The notes under the pieces: model-generated
What the model saw: only the letters and a program-made list of their open reading frames with translations
Databases searched by the model: none
Told to the model about the DNA's origin: nothing
Program-made: the position numbers and the translations under genes
Part shown: piece by piece, positions 45,993 through 55,694 of the stretch
How the letters are laid out: the number at the start of each line of letters is the position of its first letter
Position numbering within the stretch: position 1 is the stretch's first letter
Origin: Rickettsiales bacterium
GTDB taxonomy: Bacteria; Pseudomonadota; Alphaproteobacteria; Rickettsiales; JALZUV01
Direction of reading: 5' to 3'
NCBI GenBank assembly: GCA_029252805.1
Contig: JAQXAR010000004.1
Location: forward strand, 25,840-89,839
DNA length: 64,000 nucleotides

Positions 45993-48779
45993 ATGCTTAG
46001 ACCAGACATACAGTCTGAAACGGAAGCAGTCGCTCAGGCTGCCTTGAGCACTATTGACTCTTGGGAAGCCCGTGAAGCCCGCCCCATCGTGCGCGGAGCC
46101 TGCATTGATAGCGACCATTCATATGACCGTGATGATGCCATCTGGTTCAAGGAGACAGGCGGAAAGCTCATCGTCGATGTCACGATTGCTGATGTGGCCA
46201 GCTTTATTTCCAAAGATAGTTTCCTCGATAAGCGCGCCCGCAAAATGACCGAAACCGAATATGGTGCCGATACGGTAGTGGAGCCGATGTTCCCTTTTCG
46301 CCTCAGCCAAGATGATGGAGAAAATGGCAATGGAATCTTCAGCCTTTCCGATAAGAGCATCCGCGCTGGCATGACCACCCGCGTGACAATCGATATGAGA
46401 ACCAAGCGGCTTCTAAATATCGAAATCTTTGCGAGCCTTATCCACCCAGAGATTGCAAATTACAAACAAATCGCCGATGATATTGAGCAAAACCCGCAAG
46501 GCCGCTTCGCCAAATGGAGCGAGTATAGCGGCTTGCTCAAGCGCATCCGCCGGCGCAGCAATGAAGGCGTTTTACCCATTAGCATGAGCGATGATTTGCA
46601 CGACAAAATCACCCATATTAGCGAAGAGGGCAGCGTGATAGAACTCTCCGCCCGCGATAGCGCCGCCAGTAAAATGGTCGAAGAAACTGCCCTATTAGCC
46701 AATCGCGCCAATGCCCGTTTCTTTGATGCCTGCCACTTGCCTTATCTTTTCCGAGTGCATCAGGTGAAGCTTGACGGGATCAATACTCACCGAGGTTATG
46801 AGACATTAAGCGAAGCCACTGATGCGCGCCAAGCACTCATAAAATCACATCACAGTAATATCAAATTAATCCTCGATCGCGCCACTTATGCCGCTCGCCG
46901 CAGCCGCCATGCAGCGTTGGGCGAATATGCCTATTCCCACGTCACATCCCCCATACGCCGATACTCAGATATTCCAAACCAGCGCATGCAGCATTGGGTA
47001 AGCGAAACCATTGCCGAAATTGCTTTCCGTATCAATCACGCCGTGCCTGATATTACGCTTGAACAGATCACCCATTCTATCGGAACTTTACGCGCTCATC
47101 CTGAGAAAGACATTCCCTCTAATGGCGCGAAGCTAGTGCAATGGGTGGGTCAATTGCGACTGTCTGAACGTGAAACCAGCCGCAAACAATGCCGTAAAAA
47201 TCTGCATAAATATTTAGCCGCATTTCTGCATGATCTCTCACCAAAGCTCGCACTTGATAAATGCCAAAAGCTCGCCAAGACGATGGTCATAAGGCTCGAT
47301 AGCGGTATTAATCACCCGCCTTATAGTTCTATTGAAATGGACACGCTTGCACGTGAGATTAACCTGAATCAATCGAGCCGTAAATTAACCGAGCGGGAAC
47401 GCTTGGCGCAGAAACTCATGCTCACCCAAATTGAACGCGAATTAGAACTGGCCGAACTGCAAGTGCTCAACGCCCTCGAAATGGATAACCATCGGGAACG
47501 CAGTACCGCCATTGCTGAATTCTCTGCTGAGAAACGCTTCCCCCTCGCCCTGCATTTGGCGGCTCATCAAAAACGAGAATACCGTATTCCCGCTTCTGAA
47601 ATCCTACGACGCATGCAAGAAGGGCGCTTAAAGGAACCCTCGGATTTAGCGACATTACTGGTTGAAATGAGAATTCCAACCCCTGAAGATGCTGCCCAAG
47701 ATGCTGCCTTTGCCGATGAAGATTCGCAAAGCTGGCTCCAGAAAAATTGCGAGGATTGGCGGAACTTGCAAGATGCCCTGCTCCACCGCTTTCAGAGCAA
47801 CCCTTCTTTCACCAAAGGTTTTTTGAAATATCTCGAAACTCGTTATGTTTGGGAAATTCATTCTACCCATGCCTCACTCATCGCCAAAGGTGCCATTGTC
47901 GCGAGCATGAGCCTGAATCCAGTGCCGCATGAAACAGTGGCAGAGGCGACGAAGCAAACGCTCTTCTCGCCGAACTTCTCGATTGGATATTGGGGTAAAA
48001 CCACCCGTCACCATGCAAGGATTGAACTCTTGCACGGACTGGCCTTCGATATTCTTGTACCCGCACAGAAGGTTAAGCTGCCACGCGCGTTACGCCTCAT
48101 GACGGCAGCCGGGATGAAGGAGCTTACCTCGCCCAACTCTACCATGATTGACCTGTTGAAAGAGAAAGCCGAAGAGGCGAATATCCATGTGGAGCGACAC
48201 TGGAATCGTAAAACCAAGACTTACCATATTCAGGCTTCCACTAAGAAAACCGATAAAGATCCGATCTCCTTTATTTGTGTCGGCGAGAATAAGAAAACGG
48301 CGCGCGCCTTGGCGTGGCAGGCCTTGCTACGCAGCAAATTAATGCGTCCCGTGCATGAAGGGCTATTCCGCAAACGCGAACGGCTGCATGCCATCCCGAT
48401 TGACGCCGATGATGCGTTGGAATGGATCGATAAAACCAGCGAATGGATCGACCGAACCATGCGTCGTAGCTCGACCAATCAATTCACCCAGCGCCGCGAA
48501 CCTATCTGGCAATCGCGCATGACGCTCACATTAAATAGAACCATCAAACGCGAATTTATTGGCCAGAGCACTCAGGCCGAAGTCGCCGATACATTCGCCA
48601 ACGAGGCGGGACTGCGCTACCTGCATGAACGCGCAGATTACGGAGATACAAAAATCGAAGACATATTGACTGTTTACGAGAAGAAAATCCTCAAACGCTA
48701 CGCCCAAGGCGATGAACTCTCGTCGCGCGTGCCCTACACCGCCAAAATGAACGGTCGCGATATTATTCCGGCGAATTAA
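45993..48779 (+). CDS. RNase II-like RNB protein with novel C-terminal half
   Basis: This 928-aa protein opens directly with an RNB exonuclease domain (residues about 30-360). The metal-binding set CIDSDHSYDRDDAIW gives Asp 39, 45, 47 and 48, and the catalytic Arg region is TSPIRRYSDIPNQRMQHW, so it should be an active 3'-5' RNase. The cold-shock (CSD) domains that precede RNB and the S1 domain that follows it in RNase II/R are missing. The remaining ~560 residues are charged and helical; segments such as HHARIELLHGLAFDIL and NKKTARALAWQALLRSKLM resemble the last helix of double-stranded RNA-binding domains, which may replace the missing RNA-binding parts. It is not a standard rnr or rnb gene. 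Its stop overlaps the convergent coq7 stop. Confidence 0.8.
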   Translation: MLRPDIQSETEAVAQAALSTIDSWEAREARPIVRGACIDSDHSYDRDDAIWFKETGGKLIVDVTIADVASFISKDSFLDKRARKMTETEYGADTVVEPMFPFRLSQDDGENGNGIFSLSDKSIRAGMTTRVTIDMRTKRLLNIEIFASLIHPEIANYKQIADDIEQNPQGRFAKWSEYSGLLKRIRRRSNEGVLPISMSDDLHDKITHISEEGSVIELSARDSAASKMVEETALLANRANARFFDACHLPYLFRVHQVKLDGINTHRGYETLSEATDARQALIKSHHSNIKLILDRATYAARRSRHAALGEYAYSHVTSPIRRYSDIPNQRMQHWVSETIAEIAFRINHAVPDITLEQITHSIGTLRAHPEKDIPSNGAKLVQWVGQLRLSERETSRKQCRKNLHKYLAAFLHDLSPKLALDKCQKLAKTMVIRLDSGINHPPYSSIEMDTLAREINLNQSSRKLTERERLAQKLMLTQIERELELAELQVLNALEMDNHRERSTAIAEFSAEKRFPLALHLAAHQKREYRIPASEILRRMQEGRLKEPSDLATLLVEMRIPTPEDAAQDAAFADEDSQSWLQKNCEDWRNLQDALLHRFQSNPSFTKGFLKYLETRYVWEIHSTHASLIAKGAIVASMSLNPVPHETVAEATKQTLFSPNFSIGYWGKTTRHHARIELLHGLAFDILVPAQKVKLPRALRLMTAAGMKELTSPNSTMIDLLKEKAEEANIHVERHWNRKTKTYHIQASTKKTDKDPISFICVGENKKTARALAWQALLRSKLMRPVHEGLFRKRERLHAIPIDADDALEWIDKTSEWIDRTMRRSSTNQFTQRREPIWQSRMTLTLNRTIKREFIGQSTQAEVADTFANEAGLRYLHERADYGDTKIEDILTVYEKKILKRYAQGDELSSRVPYTAKMNGRDIIPAN

Positions 48780-49327
48780 ACTCGCTTGCTAAGCTCAATG
48801 GCAAGCTTGGTAATACCGCGGATACCTGCGGAAAGCACAGGATAGGCCACAGCATTTTCAGCACCCTCTGCAAGGCCGGTAGCGTGATGTTCTTGCTCTT
48901 CGGCGCGGAATTGAGTGATTTTATCTTTTAACTTTTTCTCATCCTTGCCGAGCATCGCTTCTTGCTCAGCGTAATGTTCGTCAATGACAGATTCGACAGC
49001 AACCGTGCAAGCCATCGCTGCATTCTTACCCATCATGGCCGTGGCCGCACCTAACGCATAACCGCCTAAATGCCACAACGGCTGCAGCGCCGTCGGACGC
49101 ACCTTTCGCGCTTTAATTTGCGAATCAAAATATTCTAAATGGGCCTCTTCTTGCTCAGCCATTTCCTGAATTTTGGCTTTAGCATCGGTATCTTTAATGA
49201 AAGCGAGCTGGCCTTCATAAATGCGCTTCGCGCCATACTCACCCGCATGATTCACACGAATCATGCTTTCTAATTCGGCCTCTTCTGACAGGCTTCCCGG
49301 CAAAGGTTTATCCGTTAATTTCGACAT
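48776..49327 (-). CDS. coq7: 3-demethoxyubiquinol 3-hydroxylase COQ7
   Basis: COQ7 is a di-iron monooxygenase late in ubiquinone synthesis. The 183-aa protein has the ferritin-like ligand motifs MIRVNHAGEYGAKRIYEGQ (Glu and nearby residues), EQEEAHLEYF, and the second repeat AVESVIDEHYAEQ and AEEQEHHATG. It overlaps the upstream dsbB gene by 20 bases. Confidence 0.95.
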   Translation of the reverse strand: MSKLTDKPLPGSLSEEAELESMIRVNHAGEYGAKRIYEGQLAFIKDTDAKAKIQEMAEQEEAHLEYFDSQIKARKVRPTALQPLWHLGGYALGAATAMMGKNAAMACTVAVESVIDEHYAEQEAMLGKDEKKLKDKITQFRAEEQEHHATGLAEGAENAVAYPVLSAGIRGITKLAIELSKRV

Positions 49328-49820
49328 TCTCGACTCCGTTACGTGATTTCATCAGTCCCATAAATGCCATCATAAATAAGAGGCCTGAGAACAGCACATT
49401 GGCGCTCGCCATGGTGATTCCCATGATTTCAATGGCGGGCTTATCGCAACGAATCAGTGGTGCGCCCATAATCTCAGACTTGAGTTCTTCTAGGGAAAGC
49501 ACCGCCCCGGAGAGACCATCGCCACTGCAGCTCGTTGGTCCCGGCCACCAGCCTTGCTCTACTCCCGTATGATAGAGCGCAATATCCGCCGTCACTAGGC
49601 AAGCAAGCATAAAGAGCGCCAACATAAAGCGCGGGCGACCCAGGAATTCAGCCATAATAGCAATCGCCACTGCCACCGCCGCAGGATAGCGCTGTATAAT
49701 ACATAAGTCACACGGCCAGAGCTCAAAACCATATTGCGAAATCAGCGCCATGATAAGCGATGCTGCCACCAGCATTCCGCCCAGACGTAGCGTAGATTTT
49801 GGTCGGTTTAGAAAGTCCAT
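49308..49820 (-). CDS. dsbB: disulfide bond formation protein DsbB
   Basis: DsbB reoxidises DsbA with quinone. The 170-aa protein has four transmembrane helices, the first periplasmic Cys pair in LWPCDLCIIQRYP and the second pair split as TSCSG and LIRCDKP. It may serve the Cys-rich exported protein at 2233-6777, which would need such oxidation; that link is inference. It lies 16 bases after fabF. Confidence 0.9.
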   Translation of the reverse strand: MDFLNRPKSTLRLGGMLVAASLIMALISQYGFELWPCDLCIIQRYPAAVAVAIAIMAEFLGRPRFMLALFMLACLVTADIALYHTGVEQGWWPGPTSCSGDGLSGAVLSLEELKSEIMGAPLIRCDKPAIEIMGITMASANVLFSGLLFMMAFMGLMKSRNGVENVEING

Positions 49821-49836
49821 AGCCCTAAATATAGGG

Positions 49837-51090
49837 TTAAATCTTCTTCATCACAACAGAAGCATTCGTTCCACCGAAACCAAAGCTATTAGAAAGCACG
49901 GTATTAATTTCGCGTTTCTTCGCTTTGAGAGGCACGAGATCAATATCGCAACCCTCAGATGGATCTTCTAGGTTCAACGTGGGTGGCGCAATTTGATCGC
50001 GGATTGCTAGTAATGAGAAGATCGCTTCCACACTACCCGCACCCCCGAGAAGGTGACCAATCGCAGACTTAGTCGATGACATCGAAAGATTGTGAACATC
50101 TTCACCAAAGAGGCGTTTCACCGCGCCCAATTCAATCTCATCACCGAGCGGCGTTGAAGTACCATGCGCATTAATATAATCTACATCCGACGTCTCAAGA
50201 CCTGCATTACGAAGAGCTGATTGCATCGCACGGAAGCCGCCATCACCATCGGAGGCAGGCGCGGTAATATGATGCGCATCACCTGATAGGCCATAGCCCA
50301 CAAGCTCGCCATAAATCGTCGCACCACGCGCTTTCGCATGTTCATATTCTTCCAATACAACAATACCCGCACCTTCACCCATCACAAAACCGTCACGGCC
50401 TTTATCCCATGGGCGGGAGCCTTTTGAAGGCGTGTCATTATAGCTGGTCGATAGCGCACGTGCAGCAGCAAAACCCGCCATACCCGTACGACAAATAGTG
50501 GCTTCAGCAGAGCCTGCTACCATCACATCAGCATCACCGTAAGAAATCAAACGACCGGCATCACCAATCGCATGCGCGCCTGTTGAACATGCCGTAACCA
50601 CCGAGTGATTAGGGCCTTTCAAACCATGACGGATCGAAACATGGCCTGAGGCCAAATTGATCAAACATGCAGGAATAAAGAAAGGGCTAACCCGTTTTGC
50701 ACCACGCTCAGCAATCAGCTGAACCGTACGTTCAATCGCTGGCAAACCACCGATACCCGAACCAATCAGAACACCAATACGCTCCGCTTCTTTTTCAATA
50801 ATGTCTTTAATGCCAGACATTTCAATCGCTTCATCTGCAGCGGCAATACCATAATGGATAAATTCATCCATTTTGCGCTGATCTTTTTTATCCAGCACAT
50901 TATCAATCTCAAAAGCGCCTTCGCCTGTTTTGGGCACATAAGCAGCGATCTTACAAGGGATGTCATGCGTCTCAAAATTATCGATATTCTTGAAACCGTT
51001 TTCACCTGCAATGAGGCGTTTCCAACTTGCTTCGACACCTGCACCAAGCGGTGTAATCAAACCCATTCCTGTAACAACGACACGTCTCAT
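49837..51090 (-). CDS. fabF: beta-ketoacyl-ACP synthase II
   Basis: FabF elongates fatty acids. The 417-aa protein begins MRRVVVTGMGLITPLG and has the active-site Cys in VVTACSTGAHAIGDA, and the two His in YINAHGTSTPLGDE and SAIGHLLGGAGSV. The start at 51090 follows AGGAGA by 6 bases; the open frame extends 12 codons upstream. It is downstream of acpP, with a hairpin in between. Confidence 0.96.
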   Translation of the reverse strand: MRRVVVTGMGLITPLGAGVEASWKRLIAGENGFKNIDNFETHDIPCKIAAYVPKTGEGAFEIDNVLDKKDQRKMDEFIHYGIAAADEAIEMSGIKDIIEKEAERIGVLIGSGIGGLPAIERTVQLIAERGAKRVSPFFIPACLINLASGHVSIRHGLKGPNHSVVTACSTGAHAIGDAGRLISYGDADVMVAGSAEATICRTGMAGFAAARALSTSYNDTPSKGSRPWDKGRDGFVMGEGAGIVVLEEYEHAKARGATIYGELVGYGLSGDAHHITAPASDGDGGFRAMQSALRNAGLETSDVDYINAHGTSTPLGDEIELGAVKRLFGEDVHNLSMSSTKSAIGHLLGGAGSVEAIFSLLAIRDQIAPPTLNLEDPSEGCDIDLVPLKAKKREINTVLSNSFGFGGTNASVVMKKI

Positions 51091-51113
51091 GAGAAATCTC
51101 CTATGTGTGATGG

Positions 51114-51144
51114 AAAACAGGGGCACAAAAAGCGCCCCTGTTTT
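51114..51144 (-). terminator. hairpin between acpP and fabF
   Basis: AAAACAGGGGC pairs with GCCCCTGTTTT (11 perfect pairs) around a 9-base loop. On the minus strand only four T follow. It would allow much higher acpP than fabF transcript levels. Confidence 0.7.
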
Positions 51145-51166
51145 TAATTAAATTAAGCGTATTCGC

Positions 51167-51400
51167 TTATGAATTTTCTTGGATGAAATTCACTGCATCT
51201 TGAACCGTCTGAATTTTTTCAGCCGCTTCATCAGGGATTTCAATGTTGAATTCTTCTTCGAAAGCCATCACTAGTTCAACAGTATCAAGGCTATCAGCGC
51301 CTAGATCGTCGATGAAACTAGCTTCTGCTACGACTTTGTCTGCTTCCACACTTAGGTGTTCAGCTACGATTTTCTTTACGCGATCAGCAATATCACTCAT
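51167..51400 (-). CDS. acpP: acyl carrier protein
   Basis: This is a 77-aa ACP with the phosphopantetheine Ser in [19 protein letters not shown] (in the DSL motif) and an acidic surface. The start at 51400 is seven codons inside the open frame and follows AAGGA with 7-base spacing; it gives [12 protein letters not shown], the usual N-terminus. It lies between fabG and fabF in the standard order. Confidence 0.96.
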   Translation of the reverse strand: MSDIADRVKKIVAEHLSVEADKVVAEASFIDDLGADSLDTVELVMAFEEEFNIEIPDEAAEKIQTVQDAVNFIQENS

Positions 51401-51495
51401 TTGATTATCCTTGTTATTCAAATAGTTGTCTTACACCCAGTGGGTTTCTATGCGTTGGGTAGCACATGAAATAACAGAATGCAAGAAATAGGAGC

Positions 51496-52230
51496 CTAAA
51501 CCATCAACAATCCACCATTAACATGCAAGGTCTGGCCGGTCAGATAGCTTGCATTATCGCTGGCTAGGAAGGCAGCGGCAGCGGCGATATCTTCGGGTAG
51601 GCCAAAACGACCTGCGGGGATATTGCTGGTGATACGATCGGTTTGTTTCTCGTCTAACGCCTCGGTCATTGGGGTTTTAATGAAACCTGGTGCGATACAA
51701 TTCACGGTGATGCCACGGCTCGCCACTTCCATTGCGATCGATTTACTCATGCCTTGCAGGCCGGCTTTTGACGCGCAGTAGTTGGCTTGACCGGGATTGC
51801 CCATTGTACCTACGACAGAGGTAATATTTACGATACGGCCCCATCTCTTTTTCATCATGCCGCGTAACACGCCGCGGTTCAGGCGGAAACCCGCATCGAG
51901 ATTAATGCGAAGCACTTGCTCCCATTCCTCATCCTTCATACGCATGGTGAGGTTATCTTTGGTCACGCCGGCGTTGCAAATAAGGATATCAATACCCTCA
52001 AGCTGCTCCGTCGCATCGGCAATCAGGCCATTAATCGCTTCGGCATCGCCTAAATTGGCGGGAAGAATAATTGAACCATCAATGCCCGCTTGCACTTCTT
52101 TTAGCTTTTCTTCGCGTGTGCCGGAGAGCGCAACTTTGGCGCCTTCAGCCGCTAGTTTTCTCGCAATCGCTTCGCCAATACCACCTGTTGCGCCGGTGAC
52201 TAATGCTGATTTTCCTGATAGTGCGCCCAT
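51496..52230 (-). CDS. fabG: 3-oxoacyl-ACP reductase FabG
   Basis: This is a 244-aa NADPH-dependent SDR of fatty-acid elongation. It has ALVTGATGGIGEAIARKLA, NAGVTKDNLTMRMKDEEW, the catalytic Ser/Tyr/Lys in NITSVVGTMGNPGQANYCASK (in parts), and the C-terminal YLTGQTLHVNGGLLMV. It is upstream of acpP and fabF on the same strand. AGGAGAG precedes the ATG. Confidence 0.95.
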   Translation of the reverse strand: MGALSGKSALVTGATGGIGEAIARKLAAEGAKVALSGTREEKLKEVQAGIDGSIILPANLGDAEAINGLIADATEQLEGIDILICNAGVTKDNLTMRMKDEEWEQVLRINLDAGFRLNRGVLRGMMKKRWGRIVNITSVVGTMGNPGQANYCASKAGLQGMSKSIAMEVASRGITVNCIAPGFIKTPMTEALDEKQTDRITSNIPAGRFGLPEDIAAAAAFLASDNASYLTGQTLHVNGGLLMV

Positions 52231-52284
52231 AGATAACTCTCCTAAATTTTGTTGAATGAGAATTACTAGAGCTGCCGCCTGCGG

Positions 52285-53412
52285 TCAACTATTGCGCGTT
52301 AATACGGTATCACGATTGATATAGATATTTTGCAACAGGCCCATAGCGAGGCAGGTCGCCAACAGGATCGTACCGCCGTAAGACAAAAATGGCATCGGCA
52401 CACCAACGACAGGAATAAGGCCCATCACCATTGCGGTATTAATCATTACATGCAGCCATAGCATCGCAGCGACACCCGTTGCCACCATGCCACCAAAACG
52501 CTGCCTTGCCCGAATGGCGATTGCCACCGCATAGCCCAACAAAAGGGTGAAGATAAATAAAAGCCCGATACAACCGATAAACCCAAACTCCTCAGCCAGC
52601 ATGGTGAAAATGAAATCCGTATGTTTCTCTGGCAAAAAGTCGAGCTGCCCTTGGCTGCCTTTGACAAAGCCTTTTCCCTCTAGCCCACCCGAGCCGATCG
52701 CTATGACCGACTGGATAATATTATAGCCTGCACCAAGCGGATCGGATTCAGGATCAAGGAATGTCATCACACGTTGCTTTTGGTAATCATGCAGCAAAAA
52801 ATTCCAGCTGAGCGGAACCACAGCGGCAATCCCTGCAAGTCCCAGTAGCACGTAGCGCCACAGCAAACCTCCCGCAAACCAAATCGCCAACGAGATACCG
52901 ACTAGAATAGTTGCCGTTCCAAGGTTGGGTTGTTTTAGGATGAGCACTGTAGGGAGCGCTATCAGCACAAGGGGAGGAATCATCCAGATAAGGCTTTTGC
53001 GATCCATCGGATGCAGCGTGTGAAGAAATCTTGCAAGGGCCAAAATCACCGCTAATTTTATAAATTCAGAAGGCTGAATGGTCATACCACCAATATTGAC
53101 CCAGCGCTGAGCACCCATGCCCATCTGCCCCATCACTTCCACAACGATCAGAAGCACTACGCCTAGCCCATACCAAAGATAGGCTGACTGATACCAAAAT
53201 TTTAGCGGCATCGCGGCGACGGCCAACATCAGTACGCAGCCTACGGAAAAACGGATGCTATGCGCTTTTGCCCAAGGCAGCCAGTCGCCGCCTGAGGCCG
53301 AATAAAGCATCGCAATACCAATACCGCCCAGCAGCAATGTAAGCAGCAACAGCACCCAGTTTAATTGTCCAAGGCGCTGCATGAAATTCAGCTCATCACG
53401 GTGACTGATCAT
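52285..53412 (-). CDS. rodA: peptidoglycan polymerase RodA
   Basis: RodA is the SEDS-family glycosyltransferase of the elongasome. The 375-aa protein has about ten transmembrane helices, WVNIGGMTIQPSEFIKLAVI, the essential acidic region in LPEKHTDFIFTMLAEEFGFIG (in parts), and the end VGVPMPFLSYGGTILLATC. Its ATG overlaps the mrdA stop (ATGA). Confidence 0.96.
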   Translation of the reverse strand: MISHRDELNFMQRLGQLNWVLLLLTLLLGGIGIAMLYSASGGDWLPWAKAHSIRFSVGCVLMLAVAAMPLKFWYQSAYLWYGLGVVLLIVVEVMGQMGMGAQRWVNIGGMTIQPSEFIKLAVILALARFLHTLHPMDRKSLIWMIPPLVLIALPTVLILKQPNLGTATILVGISLAIWFAGGLLWRYVLLGLAGIAAVVPLSWNFLLHDYQKQRVMTFLDPESDPLGAGYNIIQSVIAIGSGGLEGKGFVKGSQGQLDFLPEKHTDFIFTMLAEEFGFIGCIGLLFIFTLLLGYAVAIAIRARQRFGGMVATGVAAMLWLHVMINTAMVMGLIPVVGVPMPFLSYGGTILLATCLAMGLLQNIYINRDTVLTRNS

Positions 53413-55184
53413 CCCAGCAGCTCCTTGGTTTTAAGAAGAAGTGCTTTCGCAACTGGGGCCGCCACAGCGCTCCCCCCACCACCATGCTCGATCACAACAG
53501 AGCAAACATAACGCGGGTTCTCTAGCGGTGCATAGCCAACAAACAGCGCATGGTGACGCTGATTCCAAGGAAGCTCCGATTGCTTTTGTCCACGGATCTT
53601 AATTTTACGCACCTGCGCTGTACCCGTTTTACCGCCCATCAAATAATCCACATCCGGCAGGCGAGAGCCTCGTGCAGTGCCACGCGGGGCATTCACGACA
53701 GCATCCATCCCGCTACGAATCACGTCTAAATGGGCAGGGTCAATGCCCAACCGCTGGCTCTTTTCTTCCTGCAGCAAACGCGGGCGATGCAAGTTGCCGC
53801 CATTGACCAACGCCACCGTCATCGAAGCGAGCTGCAACGGAGTCGTCAACACATAGCCCTGTCCGATTGAAGCATTGACCGTATCACCCGGGAACCATGG
53901 CTGATCGTACGATTTACGTTTCCAATCGGCACCGGGAATAAGGCCGCCTTTTTCACCCGGAATATCCACGCCGGTCTTCTGCCCCAAGCCAAAACGTGCA
54001 CACATCTCAGCCAACTTCTCCATGCCCGTTTCATGCGCGATAGTGTAAAAATACGTATCGCAACTTTGCATCAAAGCATTGCGCAAATCCATCTGTCCAT
54101 GACCGCCCACGCGCCAGCAATTAAAGCGCTGACGACCCACACGGAAATGCCCTGGGCAATGAACTCGGCGATGCGGCGCCGCGGTTCCTGACTCTAACCC
54201 CGCAAGCCCCGTCATCATTTTAAAGACAGATCCCGGCGGGTATTGGCCGGTAATCGATTTATCGAGTAGGGGGAATTTCTCGCTCGTTCGCAGTTTATTC
54301 CAAGCCATTTGGCCGATGCCTTGACTCATCACGGTCGAATTAAAGGACGGCGCGGAGGCGATGGAAAGCACTTCACCATTGCGCGCATCCATAATCACCG
54401 CGGCGCCGCTTTCTTGCTGCAATAGCGTATCATAAGTGAAGGCCTGCAATTCGCGATGTAGGCTCATCTGCAAATCTTGCCCTTTAACGATCGGACGTTC
54501 ATCCAGTTTACGCAGCGCAAGCCCGTGCACATTCACTTCCAATTGACGCAAACCGGGCTCACCGCGCAGTCGTTCCTCCATTGATCGCTCTAAACCCTGA
54601 CGTCCTGCCTTGGCCTCTGCCCAACGATAAAAGCTCTTCTTCTCTGCATCCTTTACGCCCCCGACATACCCGATCACATGTGCGGCTTGCTCGGCCAAGG
54701 GATAAATGCGTTGTTGCCCTTGCTCGATACTCACGCCCGGCAGTTGCGGGATGTTATGCTCGACGGTCACCACGGAATCCCACGGCACATTTTCTTTAAT
54801 CAACACCGTGGCACGGCGGCGCTTAAGAAGCTTCTCAATACGCTCTAGTTCTTCTTCGCTCAAACTCACCCATTGCTGTAATTTGGCCAAACTCTCGCGT
54901 GGATTAGGGTTTTTATCTAAATCCAAGAACAGACGAAAAACGCTCTCATTCTCGGCTAGCGCCTTGCCCTCTCTATCAAGAATCTTCCCGCGGATGGGCG
55001 GCAAGACTTGCAACTTCACCCGATTATCTTCGGCCAACATGGCAAATTGTTTGGTCCGAATAAATTGCAGATAATAAAGCCGACCAGCCAGCACTCCCAT
55101 GCCACCCAAGCCCAGTGCACCCAGCAACACCGCCCGACGACTAATGGCCGGATGTTCTAAATCTTTGCGTTTATGAAAGTTCAT
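53409..55184 (-). CDS. mrdA: penicillin-binding protein 2
   Basis: This 591-aa transpeptidase is the elongasome partner of RodA. It has one N-terminal membrane helix (AVLLGALGLGGMGVLAGRLYYL, in parts), the pedestal domain, and the catalytic motifs SxxK in YPPGSVFKMMTGL, SxD in SCDTYFYTIA and KTG in MGGKTGTAQV. It lies 9 bases after mreD. Confidence 0.96.
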   Translation of the reverse strand: MNFHKRKDLEHPAISRRAVLLGALGLGGMGVLAGRLYYLQFIRTKQFAMLAEDNRVKLQVLPPIRGKILDREGKALAENESVFRLFLDLDKNPNPRESLAKLQQWVSLSEEELERIEKLLKRRRATVLIKENVPWDSVVTVEHNIPQLPGVSIEQGQQRIYPLAEQAAHVIGYVGGVKDAEKKSFYRWAEAKAGRQGLERSMEERLRGEPGLRQLEVNVHGLALRKLDERPIVKGQDLQMSLHRELQAFTYDTLLQQESGAAVIMDARNGEVLSIASAPSFNSTVMSQGIGQMAWNKLRTSEKFPLLDKSITGQYPPGSVFKMMTGLAGLESGTAAPHRRVHCPGHFRVGRQRFNCWRVGGHGQMDLRNALMQSCDTYFYTIAHETGMEKLAEMCARFGLGQKTGVDIPGEKGGLIPGADWKRKSYDQPWFPGDTVNASIGQGYVLTTPLQLASMTVALVNGGNLHRPRLLQEEKSQRLGIDPAHLDVIRSGMDAVVNAPRGTARGSRLPDVDYLMGGKTGTAQVRKIKIRGQKQSELPWNQRHHALFVGYAPLENPRYVCSVVIEHGGGGSAVAAPVAKALLLKTKELLG

Positions 55185-55193
55185 TTTTTAACA

Positions 55194-55694
55194 CTACAGA
55201 TGCGATGCGATTGATTTGCTCATGGGTCGATGCATGGCATGACAAAAGGCGTAAATCAACGGATAGCTGCACCCTAAAGCCAACCATTGCAAAAGCGGCG
55301 CCGCAATGGGGAAGAATTGCGCTTGTGTAAGCGACATTAAAAGATAAATCCACAGCATAACGAGGGCCGAAACCCAAAAATGCCTAAATGCATTACGTGC
55401 AAAACTTGAAGCTTCCTGACGCTCCTCACGTCGACGTGCTAGGGCGTAAAGTAGCAAAGCCGCAGAAACACCAACGCCCAAAGGCATCGCCTGTAATATC
55501 TCTAGTAACACACCGCAAATGACGGCTGCCCAGAGCGGAAACCCACCGCGACGCAAATAAAAGAAAATCACCGCCAAGCCTAAAGGCGGCGCAATATTTC
55601 GTAATTCAGAAGGTAAAAGATGCGGCGCGATTAGCGTCACCAGCACCGCTAACAACACGGGGATAAAATCTCGCCACTCGGCCGACTTATCCAT
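55194..55694 (-). CDS. mreD: rod-shape protein MreD
   Basis: This 166-aa hydrophobic protein has five to six transmembrane helices, with RRGGFPLWAAVICGVLLEIL and QAMPLGVGVSAALLLYALARR in the typical MreD positions. It overlaps the mreC stop by 8 bases. The family is variable, and the call relies on hydrophobicity, length and its place between mreC and mrdA. Confidence 0.9.
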   Translation of the reverse strand: MDKSAEWRDFIPVLLAVLVTLIAPHLLPSELRNIAPPLGLAVIFFYLRRGGFPLWAAVICGVLLEILQAMPLGVGVSAALLLYALARRREERQEASSFARNAFRHFWVSALVMLWIYLLMSLTQAQFFPIAAPLLQWLALGCSYPLIYAFCHAMHRPMSKSIASHL

